DNA of 64,000 nucleotides, from contig JADDOH010010000.1 of assembly GCA_016648135.1 (NCBI GenBank), positions 61,480 to 125,479 of the forward strand. Reading direction: 5' to 3'. Below are positions 44,015-54,620 of the stretch, piece by piece. Below the pieces are notes generated by a model, which made no database searches, had not been told where the DNA came from, and was given only the letters and a program-made list of their open reading frames with translations. This DNA comes from Agrypnia vestita. Its lineage: Eukaryota > Arthropoda > Insecta > Trichoptera > Phryganeidae. Position 1 is the stretch's first letter; every line of letters begins with the position of its first letter. The position numbers and the translations under genes are program-made.

Positions 44015-44220
44015 CAAGTTTGTGTTTACTGGGTATTATGCCGTGTTGTTACGACGTTTCAACAACAATAACACATCAGCCCTGATGATGGACCCTACAA
44101 CGGGATCCGAAACGTCGGCCCGAAAGGTCGTAACAACGCGGCATAATACCCCAGTAAACACAAACTTGAAGATTCTGAGTGGCCGTGAAAACCTAATAAC
44201 ATTCTTATCACAAAATGGGT
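44015..44220 (+). mobile_element. PLE-type fold-back with hammerhead-like core
   Basis: TCAAGTTTGTGTTTACTGGG and TATTATGCCGTGTTGTTACG are mirrored by CGTAACAACGCGGCATAATA and CCCAGTAAACACAAACTTGA. In the middle (44082-44112): CTGATGA, T, GGA.CCC/GGGATCC stem with one bulge, GAAA, CGTCGG. GCC before the core pairs with GGC after GTC as a short stem I. GATTCTGAGTGGCCGTGAAA follows. Confidence 0.75.
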
Positions 44221-44495
44221 TTGATATGCGGTTAATTTTTCACTAAAACTATATTAATTCTAAGCAATAAGACAGTATACTTTAATTGATAACGGTATAT
44301 TTTATAATGCTTTGTTTAATAGTTTAGTTATCAAAAAATTCATTTTAAAATACATTATTATTAATTGAAACATTAATTAAAATTTGTTGTTTTTTTTATT
44401 ATGCAAAGTTCATAAATAAACATCGTTTCTTAAAATGTGATATTGTCAAGTGGCTGTCTTCATGCTTATTGGTACAGAATTGCTCGCCACTAGAT

Positions 44496-44523
44496 AACCT
44501 AACCCAACCTAACCTAACCTAAA
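44496..44523 (+). repeat. Short interstitial (CCTAA)n array
   Basis: AACCTAACCCAACCTAACCT AACCTAAA is about five units of CCTAA, the complement of the insect telomere repeat TTAGG, with one imperfect unit. It is short enough that chance cannot be excluded. Confidence 0.6.
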
Positions 44524-44574
44524 GTGACAATTTTAAATAATTTTAGTTGACAACAATTGTTTGTAATATATGGA

Positions 44575-44783
44575 TCTATATATATATATATAAAGGAGAA
44601 GGTTCTAGAAAATTCCCGAAAGTTCTATAAGGTTCTATATTTAGTGTCGGTGTGTCTAGAAGGTTTATGTACATTCAATAAATTTCTGGAAGGATAATGT
44701 TCTAGAAGGTTCGCGAAAGTTCTATGACGATCCAAACAGTGTACTAAAAATCTACGCGTGCGAAGCCGCGCGGGCACAGCTAG
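44575..44783 (+). mobile_element. Short non-autonomous Helitron-like element
   Basis: It starts A|TCTATATATATATATATA and ends CGCGTGCGAAGCCGCGCGGG, CACAG, CTAG|T. It contains four near-repeats of GGTTCTAGAA/AAGTTCTATA in a 209-bp body. The GC hairpin is the same type as in 9127-9701. Confidence 0.8.
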
Positions 44784-45394
44784 TTTAGTATAAATTGAAC
44801 ATTAATTATTTATTAATGTTCGGTCGCGATAAAACAAGACTAAGAGGCGGCTTTTTCTGTTCTCCGCGCCCGACTATTATATCATTTTTTTAAATAAGCC
44901 AATCAAACGCAACTCCACGAGATAATGCATCACGGCTCCACTTTCTATGCATATAGCTCGGTTGATGGTCTGGTCAGTGCCTGCTAGCCGTCTGCGTCTG
45001 TCAAACTGGTCTCTTGTCATATGAATTAATGGCAAAAATCCAGTCTTATCTTGCAGTTTGCCTGTTACAAGTTTTTTAATTGCCAACCGTTGACTTATGG
45101 TTTTCCAATTAAATGGCTCACGTCGATTATTTATTTTCCCGTATATCTGAATTTGTTTAAAATAGTTACCAAGTATCTTTATATTGTAATTAGTATTTTA
45201 AAACGCGGAGTAGGTAGATTTCTAAATTCCGCTAGAGAGGGAGCATGTTTACAGGGTGTAATAGGTTTAGTCTTCAATGCTTTACAGGTAGATTAACGCC
45301 TAAATTCTGAGTTGAAATTTGCAACATTTATGCAACAATGTCCTAGCATTAATAGTTTTAAAGACAAGTGAATTCAATTGCATGTTTTTGTCTT
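44784..45394. other. Unassigned DNA
   Basis: 44830-45010 is GC-richer (AGAGGCGGCTTTTTCTGTTC, GATGGTCTGGTCAGTGCCTG). The minus frame 44877-45086 and plus frame 45051-45296 show no known domain. Possible decayed element; nothing firm. Confidence 0.3.
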
Positions 45395-45560
45395 TTCTGT
45401 CTGTTCGTAACTTCGTGTAACGCCCCTAATTTCGTTCGAATTCACATCTAAATTAACGAAACTTCATGGCTGGAGAAGGAAGGGCTCGAACCTCGGACGT
45501 GCAACCGCCAACGCGACACCCTACCGACATTGCCACCGTCGCATCTCCAAGACCCATAAA
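45395..45560 (-). mobile_element. Helitron/tRNA-like chimera, decayed copy
   Basis: CGTAACTTCGTGTAACGCCC and TTTCGTTCGAATTCACATC precede a tRNA-like stretch (GGGCTCGAACCTCGGACG, CCACCGTCGCATCTCC), in the same order as at 53510-53640. Confidence 0.55.
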
Positions 45561-45577
45561 AAATATACTATATATAC

Positions 45578-46011
45578 CAGGGGCGTGCAGTGAGAACAAG
45601 AGACATGACATTTATTTAAACACATATTTGAGAAAAAAAAATCGAAATTAAATATTTATCTGGCAGTATATCGTCGCTGTATATATAATTAATCCTATGT
45701 GCCGTTTTAGTACATTCTGAGATAAACGAATGAAACTGTCTTAAAAAAGAAATATTTTAAATAATTACGAGACAGACTTTCCATTATTTATATGAAAAAT
45801 TGACAAATTGATTCGTTCATCTCAGAATGTACTAAACGGCACAGTGGCTTTATTATACCTATATACAGCGACGATATTACGAAAATATAAACTCTGAATA
45901 TTATATCATTTATTGCGATATGAATATAACGAGATAATTCTCTTCTTTTGGTTTATTTTCAAAATATATACTTAAGAGAAGTCATTATTTATATTCTCAC
46001 TGCACGCCCCT
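45578..46011. mobile_element. Fold-back MITE, CAGGGGCGTGCAGTGAGAAC family
   Basis: The ends CAGGGGCGTGCAGTGAGAAC and TTCTCACTGCACGCCCCT are inverted. The interior also folds: TCGTCGCTGTATATATAATT and GTGCCGTTTTAGTACATTCT pair with AGAATGTACTAAACGGCAC and TATACAGCGACGAT. A smaller member is at 4744-4973. There is no clean target duplication. Confidence 0.8.
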
Positions 46012-46152
46012 AACTTTGGCCTAGCCAAGACGTGAACCATTAATAAAATGTTCCGTGATTTTTCACGGGTGTATGGCTTGTATCGAATCAAATAAAATGA
46101 TTTATTTTAATAATTTAATTTGACTTCCAACGAAGCGGATGAATTTTTAATA

Positions 46153-47267
46153 TTAGGTCCTTACATATGAAATTGGCGTTTAGTATGGGAGGAACATAAA
46201 GCCGATTTTTTTTTATTATAATATATTTATTTAATCAAAGTATGTACCATTGCTATCTATGCACTTTTGCCATCTCATAGGTAGTTCATCGATCCCTTTA
46301 CTAAAAAAACCATTCGGAAGGGAATCAATAAAATCTTTGAAGGCGGTTTGGACTGCCCCATCGGAGTTGAATTTTTTCCTTTGCAAGAAGTTATCCAAAT
46401 TTCGAAAAAAATGGTAATCTGTTGGGGCAAGGTCCGGAGAGTACGGTGGATGTCTTAGACATTCCAATTGAAGCTCCTCTAATTTGGTAGCTGTCTGTTG
46501 TGCAGTGTGTGGTCTAGCGTTGTCATGAAGCAGCAGTGGCCTAGAGCGATTAACCAGCCTCGGTTTTTTAGCAGCTAGCTTTTCCATCATGGTTTGCAGT
46601 TGCTGACAATAGACATCTGCCGTAATCGTCTGGCCAGATTTAAGACGACGATTAAGTGAACGACACCAGCACTAGTCCACCAAACGCTCACAAGTAACTT
46701 TTATGTTATGATTTGCTTCACTCAATTCGTGAGGTACCCACCCTTCAAGCTTTTTCACCTTACCAATTTGCTTCAAGTGGATTAAAACAGTTTTATCACT
46801 AACACCGCAGCCTGCAGCTAACTCGGATGTGGTTTGCGATGGATCCGCTTCCACAATAGCCTTCAATTCTTCATTATCAACTTTGGTCTCCGGCCGTCCA
46901 CGGGGCTTGTTCTGCAGGTCGAAATTTCCAGAACGAAAACGTTGGAACCAAAAACGCACTGTGTTTTCTTTTGCGGCACCGTCGCCATACACATCATTAA
47001 TCCTTTGAGCCGTTTCTACAGCACTGGTGCCACGGTGGAACTCGTACTCGTAAATAACGCGATATTTCAAATTTTTCATTTTGTAAACTGAGTGACGCAA
47101 AGAAAAAAACAATTGAGGAAAAAACAAATGAATTATAATTTTCAAAACACAAATACACGAGTAAATAGCTGTATAAATTTGGATTTGGAATTCCTAACCA
47201 AAGAGAAGATATTTGAGATCAAATTTGCCAGTACGGCAAAACGCCAATTTCATATGTAAGGACCTAA
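46153..47267 (-). mobile_element. mariner element copy 2, complete ends, internally deleted
   Basis: The terminal inverted repeats TTAGGTCCTTACATATGAAA (46153) and TTTCATATGTAAGGACCTAA (to 47267) are bounded by TA on both sides (46151-46152, 47268-47269), the Tc1/mariner target duplication. It is 1,115 bp long, shorter than usual for mariner because of the internal deletion in the transposase. Confidence 0.93.
46231..47079 (-). pseudogene. mariner DD34D transposase with internal deletion
   Basis: From ATG at 47079 (MKNLKYRVIYEYEFHRGTS...) the N-terminal DNA-binding part is intact: two helix-turn-helix units, with WFQRFRSGNFDLQNKPRGRP (AT-hook-like GRP linker) between them and HELSEANHNIK at the end. 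The sequence then jumps to KVTCERLVD, which aligns with KLLVSVWWTSAG of copy 1 but in a shifted frame. The segment with the first catalytic D (TCDEKWI) is lost. The frame recovers after about 80 bp and runs from MMEKLAAKKPRLVN through HDNARPH and LAPTDYHFF (second and third D, 34 apart) to TYFD. The enzyme cannot be functional, but the ends are intact, so it could be moved in trans. Confidence 0.93.
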
Positions 47268-47408
47268 TATTCGATATCTTATTTAAATGATAGTTCAAGG
47301 TTTAACAGAAGATAAGTTAGAAATGTAGAAAGAATTCATTGTTGTGGCTTATCTTCATAACCTTTGATTTTTTAAATAAATTTGCGAGCACTTAATAGGT
47401 GTTGTATA

Positions 47409-47553
47409 AATATTCTTACTATTTTCAAACTGAGCTGACCGCTTGAGCTATGAAAGTAGGGCTAACTTGTTGGTATCCTGGAATGGGGCTTAAGCCACCG
47501 ACCATCACATCACTAGGCGGCCTTGACCATTACACCACCAAGCTTCTCATATA
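47409..47553 (-). mobile_element. SINE related to family A, variant head
   Basis: Minus strand: AGCTTGGTGGTGTAATGGTC (A-box-like), GGTCGGTGGCTTAAGCCCC (decayed B box), then ACAAGTTAGCCCTACTTTCA and GTTTGAAAATAGTAAGAATA as in family A. It lies head-to-head with the copy at 47612. Confidence 0.65.
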
Positions 47554-47611
47554 CCTATCATATATACGAACACATTTTCGACTCATAGTCAAGACAAGAA
47601 TACACCTGTAC

Positions 47612-47811
47612 AGTAGCTTGTTGGTCTTGTGGTTAGGACACTCGCCTCGTGATCCAATGGTCGCGGGTTCGAATCTCAGCCCAGACTAGCAAGTTAGTCC
47701 TATTATCATAGCACAAGCGTTTAGCTTAGTTTGAAAATAGTAAGAATATTGATGTGACACGTATTCCGTGTTCGCATCTCTATTTATATTAAAAAAAAAA
47801 AAAAAAAAAAA
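47612..47811 (+). mobile_element. tRNA-derived SINE, family A, with poly(A)
   Basis: AGTAGCTTGTTGGTCTTGTG, B box GGTCGCGGGTTCGAATCTC, body to GTGTTCGCATCTCTATTTAT, then about 21 A residues (47791-47811). The intact head and long A tail suggest a young insertion. Confidence 0.9.
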
Positions 47812-48446
47812 GAGTTATGGACTAGCTGTGTTACACCCTGTGATATACTTTTGATTTACCCTGTATTTTTAGATATTTAGATTATTGTAATACATGTTTT
47901 AATATTACCTCATTTATCATTGAAAAACATTGAGAATAAATTTTGATTGTAAGAAAGAGCAAGCAATGAAAAAAAATTAAGGACACGGCTGAAAAACTTT
48001 TCTTCCAATTAATTTATTAAAATTAATTTTAACAATCGGAAACCGAAGAAACTGTCGGTCAGATAATTAAAACTGGAATTTTAGCAATTGGTAACAATGT
48101 TAACGCAAAATAGACACTCATTTGACTAAATATTTGTTTTTGAGCAATACTTAACTTGATTAGGAAACTCAAAACACTAGTGTTTGTGTTTTTCTTTCTT
48201 TCTTTTCTCTAAATTAAATAATAAAAAAATGTATATCAATAATATTATTTATTACATCTTAATAATAATGATGACTTTGTCGATGTCCTTCATCAGCTGA
48301 AACTAGTAGAAATACGAGAAGAAAATGAATATTGGACAAAATCGAACGGTATATTTTATTATAGTACCTACAGTAATGGATAAAAATGGTTCTATTGTAA
48401 TTATTATCGCCAAAAAGTAACACTTTCCGTATTTGATATATATTTG
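47812..48446. other. AT-rich DNA, nothing recognised
   Basis: GTTATGGACTAGCTGTGTTA and CACCCTGT near 47813 resemble GGTGGACTAGCTCTATTGCA near 23623, a small shared repeat edge. No gene is seen. Confidence 0.4.
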
Positions 48447-48605
48447 GCGGGCCTCGTAGGCCAGTGGGCATGACACTGGCTTCTCACACCGAGGATTCCG
48501 GATTCGATTTCCGGTGAGGACACAATTAATCCATGTGATTTACTCAAGCCTGGGTGTTTTGTGATGTGTTTCGCTTCCGTAATTAGGCTCTTGTTCTGTT
48601 GAAGC
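48447..48605 (+). mobile_element. tRNA-derived SINE, family D
   Basis: GCGGGCCTCGTAGGCCAGTG and GGCATGACACTGGC (A-box region), B box GATTCCGGATTCGATTTCCG, then CCATGTGATTTACTCAAGCC and TGGGTGTTTTGTGATGTG to GTTGAAGCG. Inverted partner at 43268-43420. Confidence 0.8.
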
Positions 48606-48636
48606 GTAAAATTGAAAATAAAAATAATAATACTTA

Positions 48637-48825
48637 CTTACCATCACGCCGACAATCAGAGAGGATTGAGCGCCACACTTTTCTGTCCTGACATACAACT
48701 CTCGCCTCATCCACATTCATACATCTTCGCATGCAAGCTCGACGGTTGTTTAGGCTTCTAACGGGACCATCTTCCAATATCTGATTAATTTGGTCATGCC
48801 TCGTCTTCCGCGGTCGCCTTACTTA
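48637..48825 (-). pseudogene. RTE-like LINE C-terminal tail
   Basis: Minus strand: ...INQILEDGPVRSLNNRRA, CMRRCMNVDEARVVCQDR, KVWRSILSDCRRD. This is the same block as at 31640-31770. It is 5' truncated. The GAATG/TAAG tail differs from the (TTAG)n copies. Confidence 0.8.
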
Positions 48826-50040
48826 CATTTATTTTCAACAGCAATACTCTGCGCGCGGTGTACATAACCGAAATTATGCTTCACTGATGTCAAGTCTACT
48901 GTTGCATCAACGTCCAGTGTGAAGCGACTCATATTACTTCGTTTCTTTCTCGCACATATATAGCCAATGCACACCAATGTGTGTATTAGTACAAAACACA
49001 TTATTGGAGTGCGACGGCCAAAAAATTGACCAATAGCTTTACAAAATATTTAAAAATTCATTATATCATGTACATATATTCAAATTGTCTTGTATGGCTA
49101 TAAATAACACATTGGTGCAACGATAAAAATAACCCGTACAAATTTATTACTCTTGATTGGAGCTTGTGTTGTACAATTACAAAACGACATGCAAATTCTC
49201 GCACGACTAATTAAACTACATAAATCTGTAATAATGATAAATAATAAAAAATACCTATGTATCTGTACCCGACTGCACCACTGAGTTCTAAGAAATATCG
49301 GACCTAATAAAAATATTGATAAGAGATCACAAGCAGTTTTCTCTTTTACCTACCTGGCCTGCTACCTCTCGTATATCGCTCAGCGTTCAATGTTATCTGT
49401 AATAAATTTAAATGAATCAAGAACTCGATCACTCTTTACAGAACGGAGGCACGTCGTCGAAATGTATTATAATCGTAATTTTAATATCTCACATATTAAT
49501 ATTATACAACTTTTGTTTTATTCGCCTGATGCACAACTACCCACCGTTGTTTTGTTTTTTCAATTTTTATTGTAACATAGCCAAAAACGAAATAGACACA
49601 AAGTATATTCTCTTCAAAAACAGAAAAATAACTATTTATGGGATAACTATATAATTATTAAACATCAAAATATTTCGGGGGCAATAGTTTCCTCCAGATT
49701 CAACGTATACAAAAAATTGAAATTCAAAGAACTTATAGACATTAACAAAAACAAAATAATTATATACGGGAGCTGAATAAGAAATTAAAAACTAATGAGA
49801 AAAAAAATCAAAAGGGTTACTATTTGCAAAAAGAACCGGTTCTTACAATATATAATTTGTTTTTACACTTTTGTAATTTTTGAAATTTCATTAAGAAAAA
49901 CGGAGAAAACTAATAAAACGTTGAATATTTTTTTAATACCTTGATGTTTCCAAAATATTTTATTAGGTGTCAGTGTGAAAGTGAAAATATACAGATACAG
50001 GAAAGAAGTTTGTAAATAGGTTTCGAAATTATTGATGAAA
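48826..50040. other. AT-rich DNA, nothing firm
   Basis: The minus frame 48819-49001 overlaps a mixed-composition segment (CTGCGCGCGGTGTACATAAC) with no domain. 49390-49654 has two overlapping open frames, both F/I/N-rich and unassigned. Confidence 0.35.
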
Positions 50041-50049
50041 TGTATATTT

Positions 50050-50180
50050 AACTATCTGTAACCCGTCTAACTCTTACGTGTCGGTTCCTAAAGAACAAGT
50101 TTTTATTTATTTATAAAAATAATAAAAAGAAAAATAGGGAAAAAATACGAAAAAAAGTTTTTATACTATAATGAAGTTAC
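50050..50180 (-). mobile_element. Short Helitron-like element, decayed 3' end
   Basis: Minus strand ends ...AGGAACCGACACGTAAGAGT, TAGACGGGTTACAGATAG, the 1576-1740 family with CTAG changed to ATAG. The 5' end is not defined. Confidence 0.55.
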
Positions 50181-50289
50181 CTACGTTACGGACTCAAAAG
50201 AATGGTTTGTTTCCAAAAGATTGTAAATATAAACATAATATAAATATAATACTAGATAAAAAATAGTCGTTTAATTTGATTGTTTTCTT

Positions 50290-50640
50290 TTTATTAATCA
50301 AAATACATTATCAGTATCAACTTTTGGAGGCCTAGTCACCATCGATGTAAATTAATACTTCCCATTTGCTTGGAAGGCGGTCTATTCCTGATCCGGTGTC
50401 CTGGTGGTTCAACCATCGTCCTCTTCCACAGACGGGCTGGTCATCAGAATCCGAAGGTCGACCCTTCCCTGACTTGTCGTCTAAGCTGGTCTCACCAGCT
50501 TTGAAGTTAATCACTTTCCGCATGCCCTTTCGCTGATCGTTTCGCCGAAATGATCGTTGGGATCGCGCATTGACACGGCATCTTTCAACCCTTTCTCGAA
50601 GTGGTATTGCAAAATATGGGGTATATATGTATGGTTTTTT
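50290..50640 (-). pseudogene. Third mariner transposase remnant, only N- and C-termini left
   Basis: The minus frame 50332-50523 reads INFKAGETSLDDKSGKGRPS DSDDQ, the helix-turn-helix/GRP linker region of a mariner transposase (F.AG..SL.D..R.GRPSD.D). It then passes directly to DRLPSKWEVLIYIDGD, the C-terminal R.W...I...G motif. The whole catalytic core is missing. Sequence differs from the two copies above, so it is a separate and older mariner lineage. Confidence 0.7.
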
Positions 50641-51479
50641 TGGCGCATTTTAGTTTCCTAATCCCGCTATAGAATTATATCATGATGTATGCCAATTAAA
50701 CGTTCAATAAAAAATATTCAGATAATAGTGCATCAACATAAAAGTTAATTTATACTTTAGATACATAGAAACATGGTTATTAGAAATACATCTAATAAAA
50801 AATAAGAAAAAATGCCGAGTCCCCAAAATGACATCAATCAGTATATACACTTAATAACTTTAACATATAAGAACAATACCTATTTCATAGATGACAGTAT
50901 TAAAGAATAAGTGTTTTTAGAGAAGGAAATATTTTGAAAGGATTCTAAAAGATTATCCAGTTTTAATTGAGATTAATTAGATTTTCAATAAAATAAAATT
51001 GTGCAATCCGCCATTTTAACTGAAACACCGGTCAGAGCGAATGACGTCACGCCTCAGTACCCATCACCGTGTTTTTGAACTGTTGCCATAGACACAATTT
51101 AATGTTTACTGAGGCTTGAGTCACGTAGACGAAATGACAGCTGCCGGCGTTTTTGCGCGAAATTAAAAATATTAGATGAAAATGAAATTATTTGCGTAAA
51201 ACCTTAGTTTATTACTGAAATAATGTTATTTTCGGTAATAATAGACGTGTACCCTACAATATATAATGTTATTTCAAAATCTGTCATCATGCCTATTTTA
51301 ATAACCACTTCGATTTATGAACAACTTATGATTTATGAACTATCTCCTTCCCAACACAAGTATTTTCAGTTGTTTATTCAGTGGTTTAATACATAATTTA
51401 TTTCTTTTGTGTCACTAAAAAGTCCATTATAGAATTCAACATCTATATACTGTAAATCATGACGTTCTCTATTAGTTTC
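50641..51479. other. AT-rich DNA with a small mixed island
   Basis: 51000-51160 (CCGGTCAGAGCGAATGACGT, CACGCCTCAGTACCCATCAC, AGCTGCCGGCGTTTTTGCGC) is single-copy and CpG-containing, a possible regulatory segment. No gene is seen. Confidence 0.35.
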
Positions 51480-51772
51480 AATTGCATTCTTCTTAAACAT
51501 CGCTCGGAAAGGATGGTCAAGGAAATATATAGGATAAGTGTTGAAGGCAACAGGAACAGAGGGCGTCCGCGAAAGACCTGGCATGATTAAATTCTATGTG
51601 TTTGGAGGATGGCCCTGTTAAAAGCCTCAACAACCGTAGAGCATGCATGAGAAGACGTATGAATGTAGCCGAAGCAAAAGTAGTGTGTCAAGATAGAGGA
51701 ATATGGCGTTCTATTTTCTCTGCCGGTCCCTGCGGAGAAACTGCGTGATGTTTAGTTAGTTAGTTAGTTTAA
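51480..51772 (+). pseudogene. RTE-like LINE C-terminal tail with (TTAG)n
   Basis: The frames read KHRSERMVKEIYRISVEGNR, NRGRPRKTWHD, EDGPVKSLNNRRACMRRR, MNVAEAKVVCQDRGIWRSIF, SAGPCGETA, followed by (TTAG)n at 51755-51770. Frameshifted. Same lineage as 29790-30002. Confidence 0.8.
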
Positions 51773-52379
51773 ATATCGTTGGTGGTGCTTTTGCAAAGAC
51801 TCTAGTTCAAGATATCGACTTGGATCTTTTCAATTCATCGATCTATGAATTTAAATCTCTTGGATATTCACCTCAGCCATAAACTTTTTTTTTTCTCTTC
51901 TTTAATCTATCTTCTTTCTTTTGAACCGACTTCGTATATGTAATTTTTTATCTTGTATCTTTCTTTAATTAACATTTTTTCTTTTCCTCGTATATATATA
52001 TATATATGCAGATGTATTGATCAGATATCTTTATGCTATACATATATCTTTTGCACTTCTTTTTATTCTTATCTCTTGTCGTTTTTACTAAGTAGATTTG
52101 TCCTTTCCTATCCATTCCTTATTCTCCTTTTACCCCTTATTCTTTGACTCTCATAGTTTGTCAATAACTCAAAACTTTCACTTTTTTTGTTTTTTATTAT
52201 ATAACTCAAGTTATTGTTGCTTTATGTTAAAACACAACATGTTAATTCTTTGGAAACTTGTAAGATTGTCTCTATATTGTTCAATAATCATGTACAATCT
52301 CTTTATATGTACTGTTAGTTTCCCATAAATAAATAAATAAATAAATAGCAAGATTATGGCGGGATACTCAGACACGACC
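51773..52379. other. T-rich DNA with TA and AAAT microsatellites
   Basis: (TA)n at about 51991-52006 and (AAAT)n at 52325-52348. The frames 51953-52147 and 52098-52328 are T-rich low-complexity and not genes. Confidence 0.5.
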
Positions 52380-52650
52380 TAATAATGTTTAAATACGGAA
52401 GTCGATTCGGCACGCACGCTCCGAAATGTACTTCTTGCACAACATCATTCCGGATGCAGGAACTCTTTCATTGGCCGCTGACCGAAATATGAAACGGCAT
52501 TTTTCACATTTGAAAACTGGAAGCCGATTGATTGATCGCAATCGATCCAACACCTCGATGGGCTAATCGGCGGTAATCGAAATCGAGACCAGACTGCCGA
52601 TGTAATTTGGCAGATCGCTTCCTGGGCGGTTCGGGCCGCTTTTTTCAAAT
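52380..52650. promoter_or_regulatory. GC-richer island with homeodomain-like sites
   Basis: Single-copy DNA. GATTGATTGATCGCAATCGA and CTAATCGGCGGTAATCGAAA cluster several TGAT/TAATC motifs typical of homeodomain and Exd/Pbx sites within about 80 bp. CTGGGCGGTTCGGGCCGC closes the block. It is a candidate enhancer on motif density only. Confidence 0.4.
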
Positions 52651-52654
52651 ATTA

Positions 52655-52960
52655 TAATAGCAATTAATTAATTAATAGTTTGTCCGATACACAGTTATAT
52701 TATTAGCAAAAATGTCAACCGCCTCTGCATGTTCATTCCATAATGAGTGTAATCTGGGAATTACAGAGTTTGCTAATGCATTAGTTCTGACATTTCCATT
52801 ATATTATAGAATTGTTACTATAACGTAAATGACATGATTATTTATAGAGCTTTAAAGCTTTTGGTAGAAGAACCCGCGAAAAGCGTCTGGCAAAGATTAA
52901 TATATCTAAGTTTTATTGTACTGTCCCATTAAATATAATATTAATTAGTGTTTTGTATAT
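52655..52960 (-). pseudogene. CR1/Jockey-like LINE C-terminus, copy 1
   Basis: Minus strand: NGNVRTNALANSVIPRLHSL, WNEHAEAVDIFANIITVY, RTNY, stop. RTN..ANS.IPR...LWN is the usual last block of this LINE group. It is nearly duplicated at 54355-54620 in the same orientation. Confidence 0.7.
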
Positions 52961-53454
52961 GCTTATAGATTGCGTATTGAAATATTACTTTCTGTATTGT
53001 AATATTTTGGTGGTTTATGTATATTTTTAAATAATAAAGAAGTGAACTAACGGGACAATGAGGGCAAAATTTTGGATGGCAGCCGTGCGACCCAATTCTG
53101 CTTTGCAGTGCTGGGTTGCACGGTTGCCTTTAGCATTAAAAAATGCAAACCTGGCGGCGAATGAGTAGGGCCGATATAGGAGCTTTTGCTTATAAAACGG
53201 TGGGTCTGTAAATAGCAATTGTTATGTTTTAATCCGGTATTTTTTAACGTTTCCTAAATATGAGATCAACTGTTCTTTGTAAATCTGTAAAATCTTGTGT
53301 ATGTCTAACTAGAAAAACGCATCTTTCCAAAATATCTTTATAATTCGTGTTCACAGCTAATTAATTCCACGTAAATTAATCTCACTAGTCAAATGCGTTT
53401 GTTAGTATACCAAGTGGGGTTATCAAATAATCACAAATATTTATATCAAACATA
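52961..53454. other. Unassigned; possible LINE fragment
   Basis: The minus frame 53027-53218 (...YRPYSFAARFAFFNAKGNRA TQHCKAELG...) adjoins the CR1-like tail. Its codon use is ordinary, and it may be part of a retroelement, but I do not recognise it. Confidence 0.35.
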
Positions 53455-53660
53455 AAAGTTACGTTGTCTAACCGTCCATCCCTCAGTCTGTCTATCCCCG
53501 TAACTTCGTGTAACGTCCGTAATTTCGATCGAATTCACGGCTAAAAAAATCAAATTAAACGGCCGGAGATGGGGCTTGAACCCCGGGCCACCAAACCCAA
53601 ACCGGCCGTTCAACGCATGTTGCTACGCCGCCTCTCCGTGGAGCGCCAAAAAGATGCTAT
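53455..53660 (-). mobile_element. Helitron/tRNA-like chimera, well-preserved copy
   Basis: CCCGTAACTTCGTGTAACGT, CGTAATTTCGATCGAATTCA and ACGGCCGGAGATGGGGCTTG are followed (minus strand) by a tRNA-like unit: CACGGAGAGGCGGCGTAGCA (A-box region) to GGCCCGGGGTTCAAGCCCCA (B box with paired T-arm). The same module is at 15008-15105. Confidence 0.7.
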
Positions 53661-54180
53661 ATTATCTAATTATCTAATTAGGCATTAAATAGCTTAATAT
53701 TTGAAGATTTTTTGCTGTAAATATCTCAAAAGTGACAAAATTCGAGTTATCTATTTCTGGTATTGAGCCCACCATATTATAAATCAATGAATTTTTAATG
53801 TTAGCTCTAGAAACCTGTTTGTTATTTTTGTTTAAAATATTTTTAGTATCCGTCGGAAAAAGATGGTTTATGTCAGTTTAATGCCAGCGGAACTTTTAAT
53901 TTAATGTGATTAAATCGCTTATTTAGTACACCTACCGTAAACTTTCACATTAAACCGGTCCGCCGTCAAAAGCCTTACCGTTTTGCATCACTGTTGATTC
54001 AAAAATCAATCACAGATGCATGGTAAAATCAATTCTTCTTCTTCTTCTTCAGCCTTCTCTTCACTGCTGGATATAAGCCTCTTCTAACTTATTTCACTCG
54101 GCTCTGTCTTGACCACATCCAGGCGCCAAAATCAAATCGAAAACTCGACTTGCTGGAAATACGTATCATTAAAATTCAGA
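53661..54180. other. AT-rich DNA with a (TTC)n tract
   Basis: TTCTTCTTCTTCTTCTTCAG at 54034-54052 may be the microsatellite tail of an RTE-type LINE in minus orientation, of which AGCCTTCTCTTCACTGCTGG is the next part. 53880-53990 is unassigned. Confidence 0.4.
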
Positions 54181-54354
54181 TTTATTTATTTATTTAACGC
54201 CCTTATGGGGCTTTTACAAATTTATAGATTATAAAATTAAAAAAATAACATAAGACAGATAAAATAATAATACAGTTAAATGGTTCAAATAATGATAGTT
54301 AAAAGGTAAAATACAGAAAAAATTATTATCCATTTCCATTTCGTTGAGATGTAA
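54181..54354. repeat. Dispersed repeat with AACGCCCTTATGGGGCTTTT
   Basis: This is a member of the family at 36405 and 42185, placed directly next to the LINE tail at 54355. That suggests the AACGCCC sequence is the 3' terminal region of this LINE. Confidence 0.6.
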
Positions 54355-54620
54355 AGAATTATATCAGTTTGTCCTATACACAGTTATATTATCAGCAAAA
54401 ATGTCAGCCGCCTCTGCATGTTCATTCCCTAATGAGTGTAATCTGGGAATTACAGAGTTTGCTAATGCATTAGTTCTGACATTTCCACCATAATAGAATT
54501 ATTACTATGACGTAAATGACATGATTATTTATAGAGCTTTAAAGCTTTTGGCAGAAGAAATACTCGCGAAAAGCGTCTGGCAAAGATTTATATAAGTTTT
54601 ATTGTATTGTCCCGTTAAAT
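54355..54620 (-). pseudogene. CR1/Jockey-like LINE C-terminus, copy 2
   Basis: Minus strand: GGNVRTNALANSVIPRLHSL, GNEHAEAADIFADNITVY, RTN, stop. It is the near-duplicate of 52655-52960. Both frames are kept open, so divergence is modest. Confidence 0.7.
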
